Source: Pelagibacterium flavum
GTDB lineage: Bacteria; Pseudomonadota; Alphaproteobacteria; Rhizobiales; Devosiaceae
Assembly: GCF_025854335.1 (NCBI RefSeq)
Contig: NZ_CP107716.1
Coordinates: 310,001-374,000, forward strand
Direction of reading: 5' to 3'
DNA length: 64,000 nt
Position 1 is the first letter of the stretch. Each line of letters begins with the position of its first letter. The position numbers were made by a program, and so were the translations under genes. The notes under the pieces are model-generated. The model was not told where the DNA came from. It saw nothing but the letters and a program-made list of their open reading frames with translations, and did not search any database. Positions 36,645-46,244 of the stretch are shown piece after piece.

Positions 36645-37763
36645 ATGGGACATTTGAAGACAACGGCCCTGCTGACGGCAGCATTGCTTGCCGGCACGGT
36701 TGCGGGAGCAGCTTTCGCTCAGACACCCGACGAAGCGCTGGCCGCTCTCGCCGAACAGACGCTCAGCACCGGCCCGGGCGGTGAAAGTCCGGTCTCAGCG
36801 TCGGAGATCAGCCTGACCGATGACGAACTGGCACAGATCGAGGCCATGGGCGCCACGGCTGCCATCGTCATGCACTATGGTGGCGACGACTGGAGCCAGG
36901 CTCAGATCAACGGGCTCGAGACCCAGTTCGAGGTCATGGGTATCGAGGTGATTGCCACCACCGACGCCGGCTTCAGTTCGGCCAAGCAGGTGTCCGACAT
37001 CGAAACCATAATGGCTCAGAGCCCCGACATCATCGTTTCGATCCCCACCGACCCGGTCGCCACGGCGAGCGCCTATCGGCAGGCCGCCGAGGCGGGCGTG
37101 GAGTTGGTCTTTATGGACAATGTTCCGGCTGGCTTTGAGGCTGGCACCGACTACGTCAGCGTCGTGTCCGCCGACAATTATGGAAATGGCGTCGCGTCGG
37201 CCCATTTGATGGCCAAAGCCCTCAATGAAGAGGGCCAGATCGGCATCGTCTATCACGCCGCCGACTTCTTCGTGACCCGCCAGCGCTACGATGCATTCAA
37301 GGCCACCATCGAAGAAAACTATCCCGGCATCGAGATCGTCGCCGAACAGGGGATCGGAGGACCGGACTTTACCGGCGACGCGGATCGTGCCGCTTCGGCC
37401 ATGATGGTGGGCAATGCCAACCTTGATGGGATCTGGGCAGTCTGGGACGTGCCGGCTGAAGGTGTGATCGCCGCCGCGCGCGCTAACGGCCGCGACGACC
37501 TCGTCATCACCACCATCGATCTTGGTGAAAATGTCGCCATCGATATGGCACGGGGCGGGTTCGTCAAGGGCTTGGGCGCGCAGCGGCCATTCGACCAGGG
37601 TGTGACCGAGGCGATGCTGGCCGGATACGGCCTTTTGGACAAGGAAGCCCCTGCCTATGTCGCCCTTCCAGCTCTCCCAGTGGAAAAAGCAAACCTGCTC
37701 GACGCATGGCAGGAGGTGTACTCCTCCGAAGCGCCGGCCTCGGTTCGCGACTCCATGAACTAG
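36645..37763 (+). CDS. Ribose-type sugar ABC transporter substrate-binding protein
   Basis: A 372-aa periplasmic protein with a signal peptide (MGHLKTTALLTAALLAGTVA, cleaved after AAFAQ) and AGGGAGG before the ATG. The type-I periplasmic-binding fold is recognisable from DIIVSIPTDPVATA, VFMDNVPAGFEAGTDY, GIWAVWDVPAEG and IDMARGGFVKGLGAQRPFDQ. It delivers substrate to the RbsA/RbsC-type proteins encoded two and three genes downstream. A leaderless paralogue lies in the divergent ROK operon. Two hairpins follow the gene. Confidence 0.93.
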   Translation: MGHLKTTALLTAALLAGTVAGAAFAQTPDEALAALAEQTLSTGPGGESPVSASEISLTDDELAQIEAMGATAAIVMHYGGDDWSQAQINGLETQFEVMGIEVIATTDAGFSSAKQVSDIETIMAQSPDIIVSIPTDPVATASAYRQAAEAGVELVFMDNVPAGFEAGTDYVSVVSADNYGNGVASAHLMAKALNEEGQIGIVYHAADFFVTRQRYDAFKATIEENYPGIEIVAEQGIGGPDFTGDADRAASAMMVGNANLDGIWAVWDVPAEGVIAAARANGRDDLVITTIDLGENVAIDMARGGFVKGLGAQRPFDQGVTEAMLAGYGLLDKEAPAYVALPALPVEKANLLDAWQEVYSSEAPASVRDSMN

Positions 37764-37815
37764 GCACGATTTTTCCTGTGCCTTGCGGAGGCGGTACTCC
37801 CTGACCGTCTCCGCA
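37762..37815 (+). promoter_or_regulatory. Tandem intercistronic hairpins after the binding-protein gene
   Basis: AGGCAC-N10-GTGCCT overlaps the stop codon. It is followed at once by a stronger hairpin whose 12-base arms (TGCGGAGGCGGT and ACCGTCTCCGCA) match at 11 of 12 positions around an 8-base loop. No T-run follows. Such structures commonly protect the binding-protein mRNA and lower expression of downstream transporter genes. Confidence 0.6.
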
Positions 37816-37842
37816 GATCCTTTTCAAAAAGCGAGACAGCAA

Positions 37843-39006
37843 ATGCAGAAGCTCAATGTCGCCATGATCGGCGGCGGTTTCATGGGCAAGGCCCACGCCA
37901 TGGCCTACGCCGCAATGCCAATGTTCTTCTGGCCGGCGCCGGCTATTCCGGTGCGCAAGGTGGTGGTAGACGTCAATCAGGACATGGCCGAGACGGCGCG
38001 TGACCGCTTCGGTTTCGAGGACGCCTCTGCGGACTGGCGCGCGGTGATTGCGCGCCCCGACATCGACATCATCGACATCTGCACACCAAACGACTCTCAC
38101 GCAGAGATTGCCATCGCGGCCGCCAAGGCAGGCAAGCACATCATCTGTGAAAAGCCGCTGGCGCGGACTGGTGCGGAATCCAAGAGCATGCTCGATGCGG
38201 TCCAGGCCTCGGATTCCATCCATATGGTGGCGTTCAATTACCGTCGCACCCCGGCTGTGGCGCTCGCCAAAAAGCTAATTGAAGACGGCCGCATCGGCGA
38301 CATCCTCAATTTTCGCGGCACCTATTTGCAGGATTGGTCGGCCGACCCCGACAGCCCGCTCTCATGGCGGTTCCAGAAGTCGGTCGCGGGCTCCGGCACT
38401 GTTGGAGATATCGGCACTCACGTCATCGATTTTGCCCGCTACCTGGTCGGTGAAATCGCCTCGGTTAATGCACTCGTCAAAACCCACATCGAGACACGGC
38501 CGAAGCAATCGGGTGGTGTCGATAAATTGGGAGTAGGCGGCGGTGACCGCAACGCCGAACGCGGCCCCGTCGACGTTGATGACGAGATGCTGACGATGCT
38601 CAAGTTCGCCAATGGCGCCATCGGCTCTATCGAGGCGACCCGCAATGCCTACGGCCGCAATAACTTCCTCACCTTTGAGATCCACGGCACAAAGGGTTCG
38701 CTGGCCTTCAACTATGAACGACGCGACGAGTTGCAGGTCATGTTCGCCGATGACGTTGGTGATGCGCGCGGCTTCCGCACGGTCTATACTGGACCGGCCC
38801 ATCCTTACGGATCAGGGCTTTGGCCCATCCCCGCGCTCGGTATCGGCTATGGCGAGACCAAGATCGTCGAGTGTTTCGATCTGTGCACTGCCATCGTGAC
38901 CGGCAAACAGCCATCGCCCAATTTCGAGGACGGTCACCGCATCGCCCTGATCGCTGACGCCATCCTGACGTCGGGTGAGAGCAGCCAGTGGGTGGATATT
39001 CCGTGA
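37843..39006 (+). CDS. Gfo/Idh/MocA-family oxidoreductase
   Basis: A 387-aa NAD(P)-dependent sugar or inositol dehydrogenase from the ATG at 37843 (MQKLNVAMIGGGFMGKAHAM). The N-terminal Rossmann motif GGGFMGKAHA, the conserved CEKPLA in the dinucleotide-binding domain and GDIGTHVIDFARYLVG with the catalytic-region histidine are visible. It presumably oxidises the imported polyol or sugar before or after the TIM-barrel isomerase. Its TGA overlaps the GTG start of the ATPase gene by 4 bp. Confidence 0.92.
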   Translation: MQKLNVAMIGGGFMGKAHAMAYAAMPMFFWPAPAIPVRKVVVDVNQDMAETARDRFGFEDASADWRAVIARPDIDIIDICTPNDSHAEIAIAAAKAGKHIICEKPLARTGAESKSMLDAVQASDSIHMVAFNYRRTPAVALAKKLIEDGRIGDILNFRGTYLQDWSADPDSPLSWRFQKSVAGSGTVGDIGTHVIDFARYLVGEIASVNALVKTHIETRPKQSGGVDKLGVGGGDRNAERGPVDVDDEMLTMLKFANGAIGSIEATRNAYGRNNFLTFEIHGTKGSLAFNYERRDELQVMFADDVGDARGFRTVYTGPAHPYGSGLWPIPALGIGYGETKIVECFDLCTAIVTGKQPSPNFEDGHRIALIADAILTSGESSQWVDIP

Positions 39007-40553
39007 CGGAAAAGGCGTTAAAGCCGATCGCCGTAGAGATGGACGCCATTTCCAAGCGCTTTGGCGGCGTCCATGCTCTGCGTGAGGTGAGTCTGAGTGT
39101 GCGGTATGGAGAAATCCATGCGCTACTCGGCGAAAACGGCGCCGGAAAATCCACAATTCTCAAGATTTTGCGGGGTGTCCAAGCGCCGGATAGCGGCAAT
39201 ATCGTTATCAAGGGGGAAACATTCGAGCGCCTTTCCCCTCAAGTGGCCCGGCAAAAGGGCATCGGCATGATCTTTCAGGAAATGAGCCTGGTGCCGACAT
39301 TGAACGTGGCTCAGAACGTGTTTCTGGCGAGTGAACCGCTGACGCCTGCGGGGCTGATCGATGATCGGGCAATGGAGCGGAGCAGCGCTCAAATCTTTGA
39401 CTCGATGGGAGTGAGCGTCGATCCGGCGGCTATTGTTGCCGATCTCTCTACCGGCCAGCAACAACTGACCGAAATTGCCAAGGCCCTGTCACAGAACGCT
39501 GACGTGCTCGTGCTCGATGAGCCGACATCGGCCCTGACGGCGGGCGAGGTGGACATCCTGTTCGATTTGCTGCGACGGCTCAAAGCCGAAGGCAAGGCGA
39601 TCATCTACGTCAGCCATCGCATGGATGAAATCTTCCGCATTGCCGACCACGCGACGGTGCTGCGCGACGGAAGGTTGATTGATAGCCGCCCAATCGCCGA
39701 TTACACATTGGCTTCGTTGATCGCGGACATCATGGGCAAGGAGACCCGCGATCTCTCCGAATTTGCAACAAACTCCACTGCGCAGGATGAAGTCATCCTC
39801 AAGGTCGAAAATCTGTCAAGCAAGTTGCGGCGTGGCGGCGATGTCAGCTTTTCGCTCCGGCGCGGCGAAGTGCTGGGCATTGCCGGCCTGCTCGGTGCGG
39901 GGCGGAGCCGGTTGGCCCGCATGCTCTTCGGGCTCGAGCCGATCGCCAGCGGCACAATAACGCTGCGCGGCCAGACCGTCGCGATCGGTTCAGCCAGGCA
40001 CGCGACGGAGCTGGGCCTTGCCTTGGTCCCTGAAGACCGGCGCAGGCAGGGATTGGTGCTTACCCATTCCATTCAGGACAATATCGAACTGCCAATCCTC
40101 AAGCGCCTTGGCTCCACACCCTTCGTTGATCGACTCAAATCCCGCAACACGACCGACGATTTGATCAAGCGCCTTGCCATAAAGACGTCATCGCGCGAGG
40201 CGGCGGCCAATTCGCTGTCCGGCGGAAACCAGCAAAAGATCGTCATCGGCAAGTGGCTGGCGACAGATCCTGATATTCTCATTATGGATGAACCGACAGC
40301 CGGTATCGACATCGGCTCAAAAGGCGAAGTTCTGCGCCTAGTGCGCGCGCTGGCCGCCGAGGGCAAATCCATCATCTTCATCTCGTCCGAACTTGCCGAG
40401 CTTGCGGCCGTCAGTGACCGCATCGCCGTGATGTCGGATGGACGTCTGGTCGAAACGATCGACAAGACGGAGCTGTTAACCGGCGACGCATCCCAATTGC
40501 GCGCCGAGCAAAGGCTGCAACTGATCGTGCAGCGGGGAGGAACCAATGATTGA
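39003..40553 (+). CDS. RbsA/MglA-type sugar ABC transporter ATPase (two ABC domains)
   Basis: A 516-aa protein, probably starting at the GTG at 39003 that overlaps the preceding TGA. The first ABC domain has Walker A GENGAGKST, the signature LSTGQQQLTEIAKAL and Walker B VLVLDEPTSALT. The second has the usual degenerate Walker A (GLLGAGRSRLA), the signature LSGGNQQKIVIGKWL and Walker B ILIMDEPTAGID. It energises the permease encoded next, which it overlaps by 8 bp. Confidence 0.93.
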   Translation: MTEKALKPIAVEMDAISKRFGGVHALREVSLSVRYGEIHALLGENGAGKSTILKILRGVQAPDSGNIVIKGETFERLSPQVARQKGIGMIFQEMSLVPTLNVAQNVFLASEPLTPAGLIDDRAMERSSAQIFDSMGVSVDPAAIVADLSTGQQQLTEIAKALSQNADVLVLDEPTSALTAGEVDILFDLLRRLKAEGKAIIYVSHRMDEIFRIADHATVLRDGRLIDSRPIADYTLASLIADIMGKETRDLSEFATNSTAQDEVILKVENLSSKLRRGGDVSFSLRRGEVLGIAGLLGAGRSRLARMLFGLEPIASGTITLRGQTVAIGSARHATELGLALVPEDRRRQGLVLTHSIQDNIELPILKRLGSTPFVDRLKSRNTTDDLIKRLAIKTSSREAAANSLSGGNQQKIVIGKWLATDPDILIMDEPTAGIDIGSKGEVLRLVRALAAEGKSIIFISSELAELAAVSDRIAVMSDGRLVETIDKTELLTGDASQLRAEQRLQLIVQRGGTND

Positions 40554-41526
40554 TACGATGGCCGTGGCCAGAAGCGAAACGCTGCTGGGGTATTTCAAGC
40601 GCACCTGGCGCCAGAACATCATCTATATCGGCTTTATCGTCGTCTTCTTGTTCTTTGCCGTGACGCTGCACGACAAGGGATTTCTCACGCCCAACAACAT
40701 TCTCAACATCGCCCGCCAGACGGCCATGATCGCGGTGATGGCCGTCGCGATGACGCTAGTGCTCTCATCGGGTGAAATCGACTTGTCGGTTGGCGCCGTT
40801 GCGGGCCTGGCTTCGGTCACAACGGCAATGGCGGTCGCCTGGGGCGGCGTACCTGCGGGTATAGCTGCAGGCGTCATGACCGGTGTGGCGGTGGGTCTGA
40901 TCAACGGCTTTTTATCGACGCGGCTGATGATCCCGACATTCCTTACGACGCTAGCGATGATGGGGATCGCCAAGGGCACCGCCATGTGGATATCGGACAC
41001 CGCCGCCATTCCCGTGCTCGACCCAACATATCCGGCCATTTTCGGCGGCGGCAATATCGGGCCGATCCCGACCTTGCTGGTGTGGATGCTGGTCGTGGGT
41101 GTCATCGGACACATCGTGCTGCGGCGCACCAAGTTCGGCCGGCAAATCCTGGCTGTCGGGGGCAACGTGGTCGCTGCGCGCTATAGCGGCATCAATACCG
41201 GTCGGATCAAGCTCTGGGTGATCGTCATTTCTGCTGTGACGGCATCGCTCGCCGGGATGCTATATGCGGGCCGGCTTCAGACCGGGCGCTTCCAGCTTGG
41301 CGAAGGCGACGAGTTATCAGTGATTGCCGCCGTAGTGCTCGGTGGCACCAGCCTCTTCGGTGGCAAGGGCACGGTTGTGGGCTCGATCATCGGCGCTCTG
41401 ATGATCGGCGTCATCAACAACGGCCTCATTTTGATGGGCCTCGAATATTCCCAGCAACTCATCGCTCGCGGCGGGATCATCATCCTGGCCGTTGCCCTGA
41501 GCCAGGCCGGTACGCGGACTGCGTGA
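40546..41526 (+). CDS. RbsC-type sugar ABC transporter permease
   Basis: A 326-aa inner-membrane permease with about eight to ten hydrophobic segments. Family signatures are SSGEIDLSVGAVAGLASV, GLINGFLSTRLMIPTFLTTL and VVLGGTSLFGGKGTVVGS. It starts within the end of the ATPase gene (8-bp overlap) and closes the operon. No clear terminator follows within the next 100 bp. Confidence 0.93.
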   Translation: MIDTMAVARSETLLGYFKRTWRQNIIYIGFIVVFLFFAVTLHDKGFLTPNNILNIARQTAMIAVMAVAMTLVLSSGEIDLSVGAVAGLASVTTAMAVAWGGVPAGIAAGVMTGVAVGLINGFLSTRLMIPTFLTTLAMMGIAKGTAMWISDTAAIPVLDPTYPAIFGGGNIGPIPTLLVWMLVVGVIGHIVLRRTKFGRQILAVGGNVVAARYSGINTGRIKLWVIVISAVTASLAGMLYAGRLQTGRFQLGEGDELSVIAAVVLGGTSLFGGKGTVVGSIIGALMIGVINNGLILMGLEYSQQLIARGGIIILAVALSQAGTRTA

Positions 41527-41742
41527 GGGAGCCGAGGGGGATTCAAGGTGTGGACGAAATGCTCTTCATCGACTGGTTTGCCATCCAGAAGGAATCTGAA
41601 CGCTCGCCTTTCGCCAACTCGATCGGAATTATTTGGCTTTGACGATGTTGTGGCACTATGCGACCGTTGCCGGTATGGACAGGCGGCAGCGCGCCACCTC
41701 GCAAAGAGAGCAAAGTCTGTCGGACGATGAAAAGAGATCTCC

Positions 41743-42739
41743 ATGCGGATCGTCATCTTTGTGCCATCGGACGTTCATTCGCTTGAACTTGCCGGTCTCA
41801 CGGACGTATTCGCCGAAGCAAACGCTCGAGCCGCCAGCAACTTCTACGAGGTTGCGATCGTGGCGGAAGACGACAGCGTTGTCCCCTGCGCGTCCGGGCT
41901 CAGGGTGCTGCCCGATATCGCTTTCGATGCGTACGAGGGTAGCCCGACACGTTTCTCGTGGCGGGAAGCGTCGGAGTTCCAATGCCGCCGGGCAAGCGGG
42001 TCACCGACTGGTTGATCGCCATGGCTCCCCGGACACGGCGCTATGGGTCGGTCTGTACCGGCGCATTCGTGCTCGGGAAGGCGGGGCTCCTCAAAGACCG
42101 CCGCGTCACCACGCACTGGCAGTTTGCCTCTTTGCTCGCCGAGCGCTTCCCGGAGGCTCATGTCGAAGGCGACCGCATGTTCGTCCGCGACGGTGCGATG
42201 ATCACGTCGGCTGGGTCGAGCGCTGCGATCGATCTCGGCCTTTCGCTGGTGGAGGAAGACCTAGGCCGCGAAGTCGCGCTCTACGTCGCTCGCAGGTTGG
42301 TCGTGTTCCTGAAGCGTCCGGGGATCAGTCACAGTTCAGCGTACATCTGGCAGCACAGGCCATTGATCGCAGTCGGCTTTACAACGTCCAGCAATACATC
42401 CTGAACCACCCAACAGCCGAGCTGTCGGTTACGGCTCTGGCCAAGATCGCTGCTATGAGCCCGCGCAACTTCACGCGCGTCTTTTCCCAAGAGGTCGGAA
42501 TATCGCCATCTGACTATGTTGGCCTGACTCGCATCGACGTCGCACGCTTCCTCTTGGAGGGGAGTCGGCTGTCGATCGCATCGATCGCCGCGCGCAGTGG
42601 TTTCAGGTCGGGGCGCGCCATGCGCCGAGCATTTCTGTCGCATGTCGGGGTCGCGCCGTCCGACTATCGGCAGCGGTTTCGAACGTCCTGCGATGGCGCA
42701 AAGCACAGTTTGTCCGATAGCGGCTCTCTGTTGTCCTGA
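41743..42739 (+). pseudogene. GlxA-type AraC-family regulator with two frameshifts
   Basis: Three consecutive frames reconstruct one protein. A DJ-1/PfpI-like start (IVIFVPSDVHSLELAGLTDV) runs to about 41950. VAGSVGVPMPPGKRVTDWLI with the SVCTGAFVLGKAGLL elbow runs to about 42322. SQFSVHLAAQAIDRSRLYNV followed by an AraC helix-turn-helix (ELSVTALAKIAAMSPRNFTR) runs to the stop at 42737-42739. Each change is a single-base indel in the same direction. As sequenced no full regulator is made. It lies about 215 bp after the sugar operon. Confidence 0.85.
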
Positions 42740-42781
42740 AAGCGCGCAGGTGTGGGATTGCCCCGCCCGGTGGCACGGTCC

Positions 42782-44546
42782 ATGGCTGTTGTCATGGATG
42801 ATATCGAGAGCACGACACCATCAAACAGCAAAGCGACCCCGCCGTCCGAGACCGACGATGGCCTCCTCAGCTCCGACGCGGTCCGGTCAATTCTTCCCAC
42901 CCTGGTCGAGGAGTTGAACGATGGGATCGCGATCGCCCAGCGTACCATGGCAAATACACCTCTGCTTTACGTGAACAAATCCTTCGAACGTCTGACCGGC
43001 TATACGCGTCATGAGGTCATTGGCAAGGACTGCCGTTATCTACAGGGCAGCGAACGTGACCAACCAGAGATCGCCCGCATTCGCGCCGCGATCGAGGCGG
43101 GTGAGGCCATGGACGCAACGCTGCGAAACTATCGCAAGGACGGGTCAGCGTTCTGGAACAGTCTCAGCGTCAGACCTGCCCGCGTCGGCGACAAACTGCT
43201 CTATGTCGGCATATTGCGCGATGTCTCGGAAATCCGGCAGGCGCATGTCGCCCTGGATCGCGCTGCCACCCTGGACGAGACTACGGGCTGCCTGAACCGA
43301 CAGTCTTTCATCCTTGCTGCTGAAACGCGCCTTGCCAAACACGCCGCGGCGGTTCTGGTCTTGAAGCTGGATGCGATCGGCTTTCACGATCTCAACACCG
43401 GGCACGGATTCGAAGTCGGAGATGCGCTGCTTGCCGAAACGGGGCGACGACTAAGAGATGTAGGGGCCGCACTGGTGGCTCGGATGGGCGGGAATGAGTT
43501 TGCGCTGGCATTCGAACTCCTCGATGAAGCAAGTGCCGCCGCGATCGTGACTCTCGTTTCGGCTACCCTTGCTGCGGATTTCGTGGTGGCAGGTGCCAAT
43601 GTCTCCCTGCGCTTCGCCATCGGCTATGCAATCGGCCAGCCCACGACAAGCACAATTTCTATTATTCGCAATGCCGGGACCGCCCTGTGGGCGGCAAAGT
43701 CCGACCCTCTGGCCGGTCCGCGCAGATTTCGCGACGCGGACTACGAGGAGGCCCGCCGACGTGTGCGCATGACGCGAGAGTTGAAGGTAGCAGTGCCAAC
43801 GACGAATTCGTGTATCATTTCCAGCCTCAGGTCGACCTGCAGACCTGTGACTGGATCGGTGCCGAAGCGCTGATCCGCTGGAACCACCCGTTATTCGGCA
43901 GCCAACTCCCCGGCAGCTTCATCGAGACTGCCGAGCGATCAGGTTTGCTTCTCGATCTGACCGAAAAAAGCCTTGTCACCGTCGCGACCTTCGCACGGCG
44001 CATCAATGCCAATCGCGACAAGTCCATGCGCTTTTCAGTGAATGTGTCTGCGGGGGAGTTCCTGCAGCACGACATGGCCGAAATACCGACCGGATTCTGC
44101 TCTCGACCGGCGCCGAACCGGCCTGGCTGACACTGGAAATTACCGAAAGCATGTTTCTCAGCGACACACCCGGTGTCAGGGATGCCTTCGAACGGCTGCG
44201 CCGGATCGGTGTCGGACTTTCGGTCGACGACTTCGGCACGGGCTATTCGAACCTGCGCTCGCTCGAAACCTTTCCGGTTACCGAGATTAAGGTGGACCGC
44301 TCCTTTGTCGGGGAACTGACGACAAATCCATCAAAAAGGGTGGTCGTGCGCGCCATCATCGAGCTGGGACGGGCCCTTGGCGTGACCATTGTTGCAGAGG
44401 GCATCGCCGCAAGCCTTGCGCGGTCCGGCAAATCGGACGACGGCGGCTTCGGATGCATTCGGTCCATAAGCGCAAAACGGCCCCGATTGCGCCAGTCGGC
44501 AAAGCGCCCTCACTTCCAACATTTGGGCCGCCAAGACCCTTGCTGA
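42782..44546 (+). pseudogene. LOV/PAS-GGDEF-EAL c-di-GMP protein, frameshifted and truncated
   Basis: The first frame encodes a PAS domain with a LOV-like cysteine motif (GKDCRYLQG) and NYRKDGSAFWN, then a GGDEF domain with the degenerate motif RMGGNEF. A single-base shift near 43797 moves to an EAL domain (FVYHFQPQVDLQT, GAEALIRWNHP). A second near 44090 leads to LTLEITESMF, VDDFGTGYSN and KVDRSFVGEL. Similarity ends after GVTIVAEGI near 44402, losing the last EAL residues. Unrelated sequence with a 31-bp dispersed repeat follows. A light-responsive phosphodiesterase is the likely ancestor. Confidence 0.85.
44479..44509. repeat. 31-bp exact dispersed repeat, copy 1
   Basis: A 31-base stretch (starting GGCCCCGATTGCGCC, ending AAAGCGCCC) identical to 56650-56680. 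It lies just beyond the point where the EAL domain loses similarity. The 280 bp between here and the transporter gene at 44827 hold nothing else I can name. Confidence 0.65.
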
Positions 44547-44826
44547 AGGCTGCCGGTTCGCTTCGACCACGGTAGCGAAATGGCGGCGAGCTCCGCGCAT
44601 CCATACCATCTGCCTGGTCCGCCATCGTGCACATAGGTGATGTTTCGATGACTTTGGAGCTATATTGCCGTCGCGGTCCCGCCCCCAACAAGGATGCAGA
44701 CCGCAAGGGGCAATAACGACAGTTGATCCCTTGGGCGATTCACAAAATTTGTCGCGTAGCGACCAGCCGCACCCCGGCTCGCATCGAACCTTCATTCACC
44801 TTTGCAGGTCGCTCTGTAACGCTATG

Positions 44827-45501
44827 CTACATGGCTTCCACAGTTCCGCCTGATACCATGCCCCGCTCGATGGTAAGAGTTTCATCGGCGACTGATGACA
44901 ACAGATCGGGACTGGATTCGGTGATCATATAGGCAATGTCGCGTTTTTCTGCCTTGAGCCGCTTGAGCGCCCTTGCATAGTCAAGCGCCAGCGCTGGAGC
45001 GAGTCCCTGAAACGGCTCGTCGAGCAACAGCACGCGATCAGCGACCATGAGGGCCCGTCCAAGAGCGACCATCTTGCCCTGACCTCCAGAGACGCTGCCC
45101 CCCGGCCGAGCGTCGAGCGTTTCAAGCTGAGGTATGAGCGCGTAGGTCTCGTCGAGACGACGTTTGCGTTCTGTGGGTGCCATACTGAGCGCCAGTGCAG
45201 GAAGGAGAATGTTTTCGCGCACGGAAAACTCTGCGATCAAGCGCCGATCTTCGGGAGCATAGCCAATTCCCAGAGGAGCTCTAGCGAAAGCCGGTTTGTC
45301 CAGCAGAGCATCGCCCGCCAGCGACACAGTACCCGAGACGACAGGTAGAAGACCCATAATGGCGCGAAGGGTGGTTGTTTTGCCAGCTCCGTTCCTGCCG
45401 ATCAGGACGGTTGTCTTGCCAGATTCGAGGGTGAAGCTGATGCCTCGCAGGACCTGCACGCCTTCGATTTCGACTTTGAGATTATCAACCTTGAGCATCA
45501 T
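44827..45501 (-). CDS. Branched-chain-type ABC transporter ATPase (LivF family)
   Basis: A 224-aa ATPase starting at the ATG at 45501 (or the next codon, also ATG), overlapping the LivG-type stop. Walker A is GRNGAGKTTT, the signature region VSGGQGKMVALGRAL departs slightly from the usual SGGEQQ, and Walker B is VLLLDEPFQGLAP. It is the last gene of the minus-strand transporter operon. With the LivG-type protein it powers uptake of an amino acid, amide or aromatic acid. Confidence 0.92.
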   Translation of the reverse strand: MMLKVDNLKVEIEGVQVLRGISFTLESGKTTVLIGRNGAGKTTTLRAIMGLLPVVSGTVSLAGDALLDKPAFARAPLGIGYAPEDRRLIAEFSVRENILLPALALSMAPTERKRRLDETYALIPQLETLDARPGGSVSGGQGKMVALGRALMVADRVLLLDEPFQGLAPALALDYARALKRLKAEKRDIAYMITESSPDLLSSVADETLTIERGMVSGGTVEAM

Positions 45502-46244
45502 GCAACCCCCACAACAGTTTCCACGACGCGGGGGTCCTGAAGAACCTCCGCCGGCTTGCCTTGCGCAAGAATGGACCCGCTGTTCCACACCAACACTCGG
45601 TCGGCGTAGCGCTCCACGATTTCCATGTCGTGTTCGACAAAGAGCGCGGTCAAACCCTTGGTGCGCATAGCGTTCATGAGCGTTTCCATGATGGAGAACC
45701 GCTCCAACGCGCTCACACCGCTTGTTGGCTCGTCGAGAAGCAACAGGCGTGGTTTGAGTGCGAGCGCCAAAGTGATGTCGGCTAGCTTTCTCAGCCCCTC
45801 AGGCAGGGTGCCGGCGATCGCATCGGCATGAGCCGATAGTCCCAGCAGTTCGAGCAGCTCATCGGCCTCTTCTTGATATCTGCGACGTGCCAATGGCTTT
45901 AGGCCATCCCAAACACCTTGGCGAGAGGCGATGGCCAGCAGCAGGTTGCTCCGTACTGTCTGGTCTGTGAAAAGCTGGGGAATTTGAAACGCGCGTGCAA
46001 TTCCCTGCCGCGCGATCCTGCGGGGCGCCCAGCCGGTGATCGGCTCACCTTCCAGGTACACCTCGCCCGAGACGGGGCGAATGTAGCCGGTGCACAGATT
46101 GAGGAACGTTGTTTTCCCCGAACCATTGGGTCCGATGATGGCAAGAAACTCGCCTTTTTCGATTTCCAGGCTGACATTGTCCGCCGCTTTGATGCCAGCG
46201 AATGCAATGGTCAAGCTTTCTGCCTTCAGCAGGGGCTGGCTCAT
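45498..46244 (-). CDS. Branched-chain-type ABC transporter ATPase (LivG family)
   Basis: A 248-aa ATPase. Walker A is GPNGSGKTTFLN, the conserved RIARQGIARAFQIPQLF and LPEGLRKLADITLAL segments are LivG-like, and Walker B is LLLLDEPTSGV. Its start overlaps the LivM-type stop (ATGA) and its stop overlaps the LivF-type start, so the four transporter genes are tightly coupled. Confidence 0.92.
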   Translation of the reverse strand: MSQPLLKAESLTIAFAGIKAADNVSLEIEKGEFLAIIGPNGSGKTTFLNLCTGYIRPVSGEVYLEGEPITGWAPRRIARQGIARAFQIPQLFTDQTVRSNLLLAIASRQGVWDGLKPLARRRYQEEADELLELLGLSAHADAIAGTLPEGLRKLADITLALALKPRLLLLDEPTSGVSALERFSIMETLMNAMRTKGLTALFVEHDMEIVERYADRVLVWNSGSILAQGKPAEVLQDPRVVETVVGVA

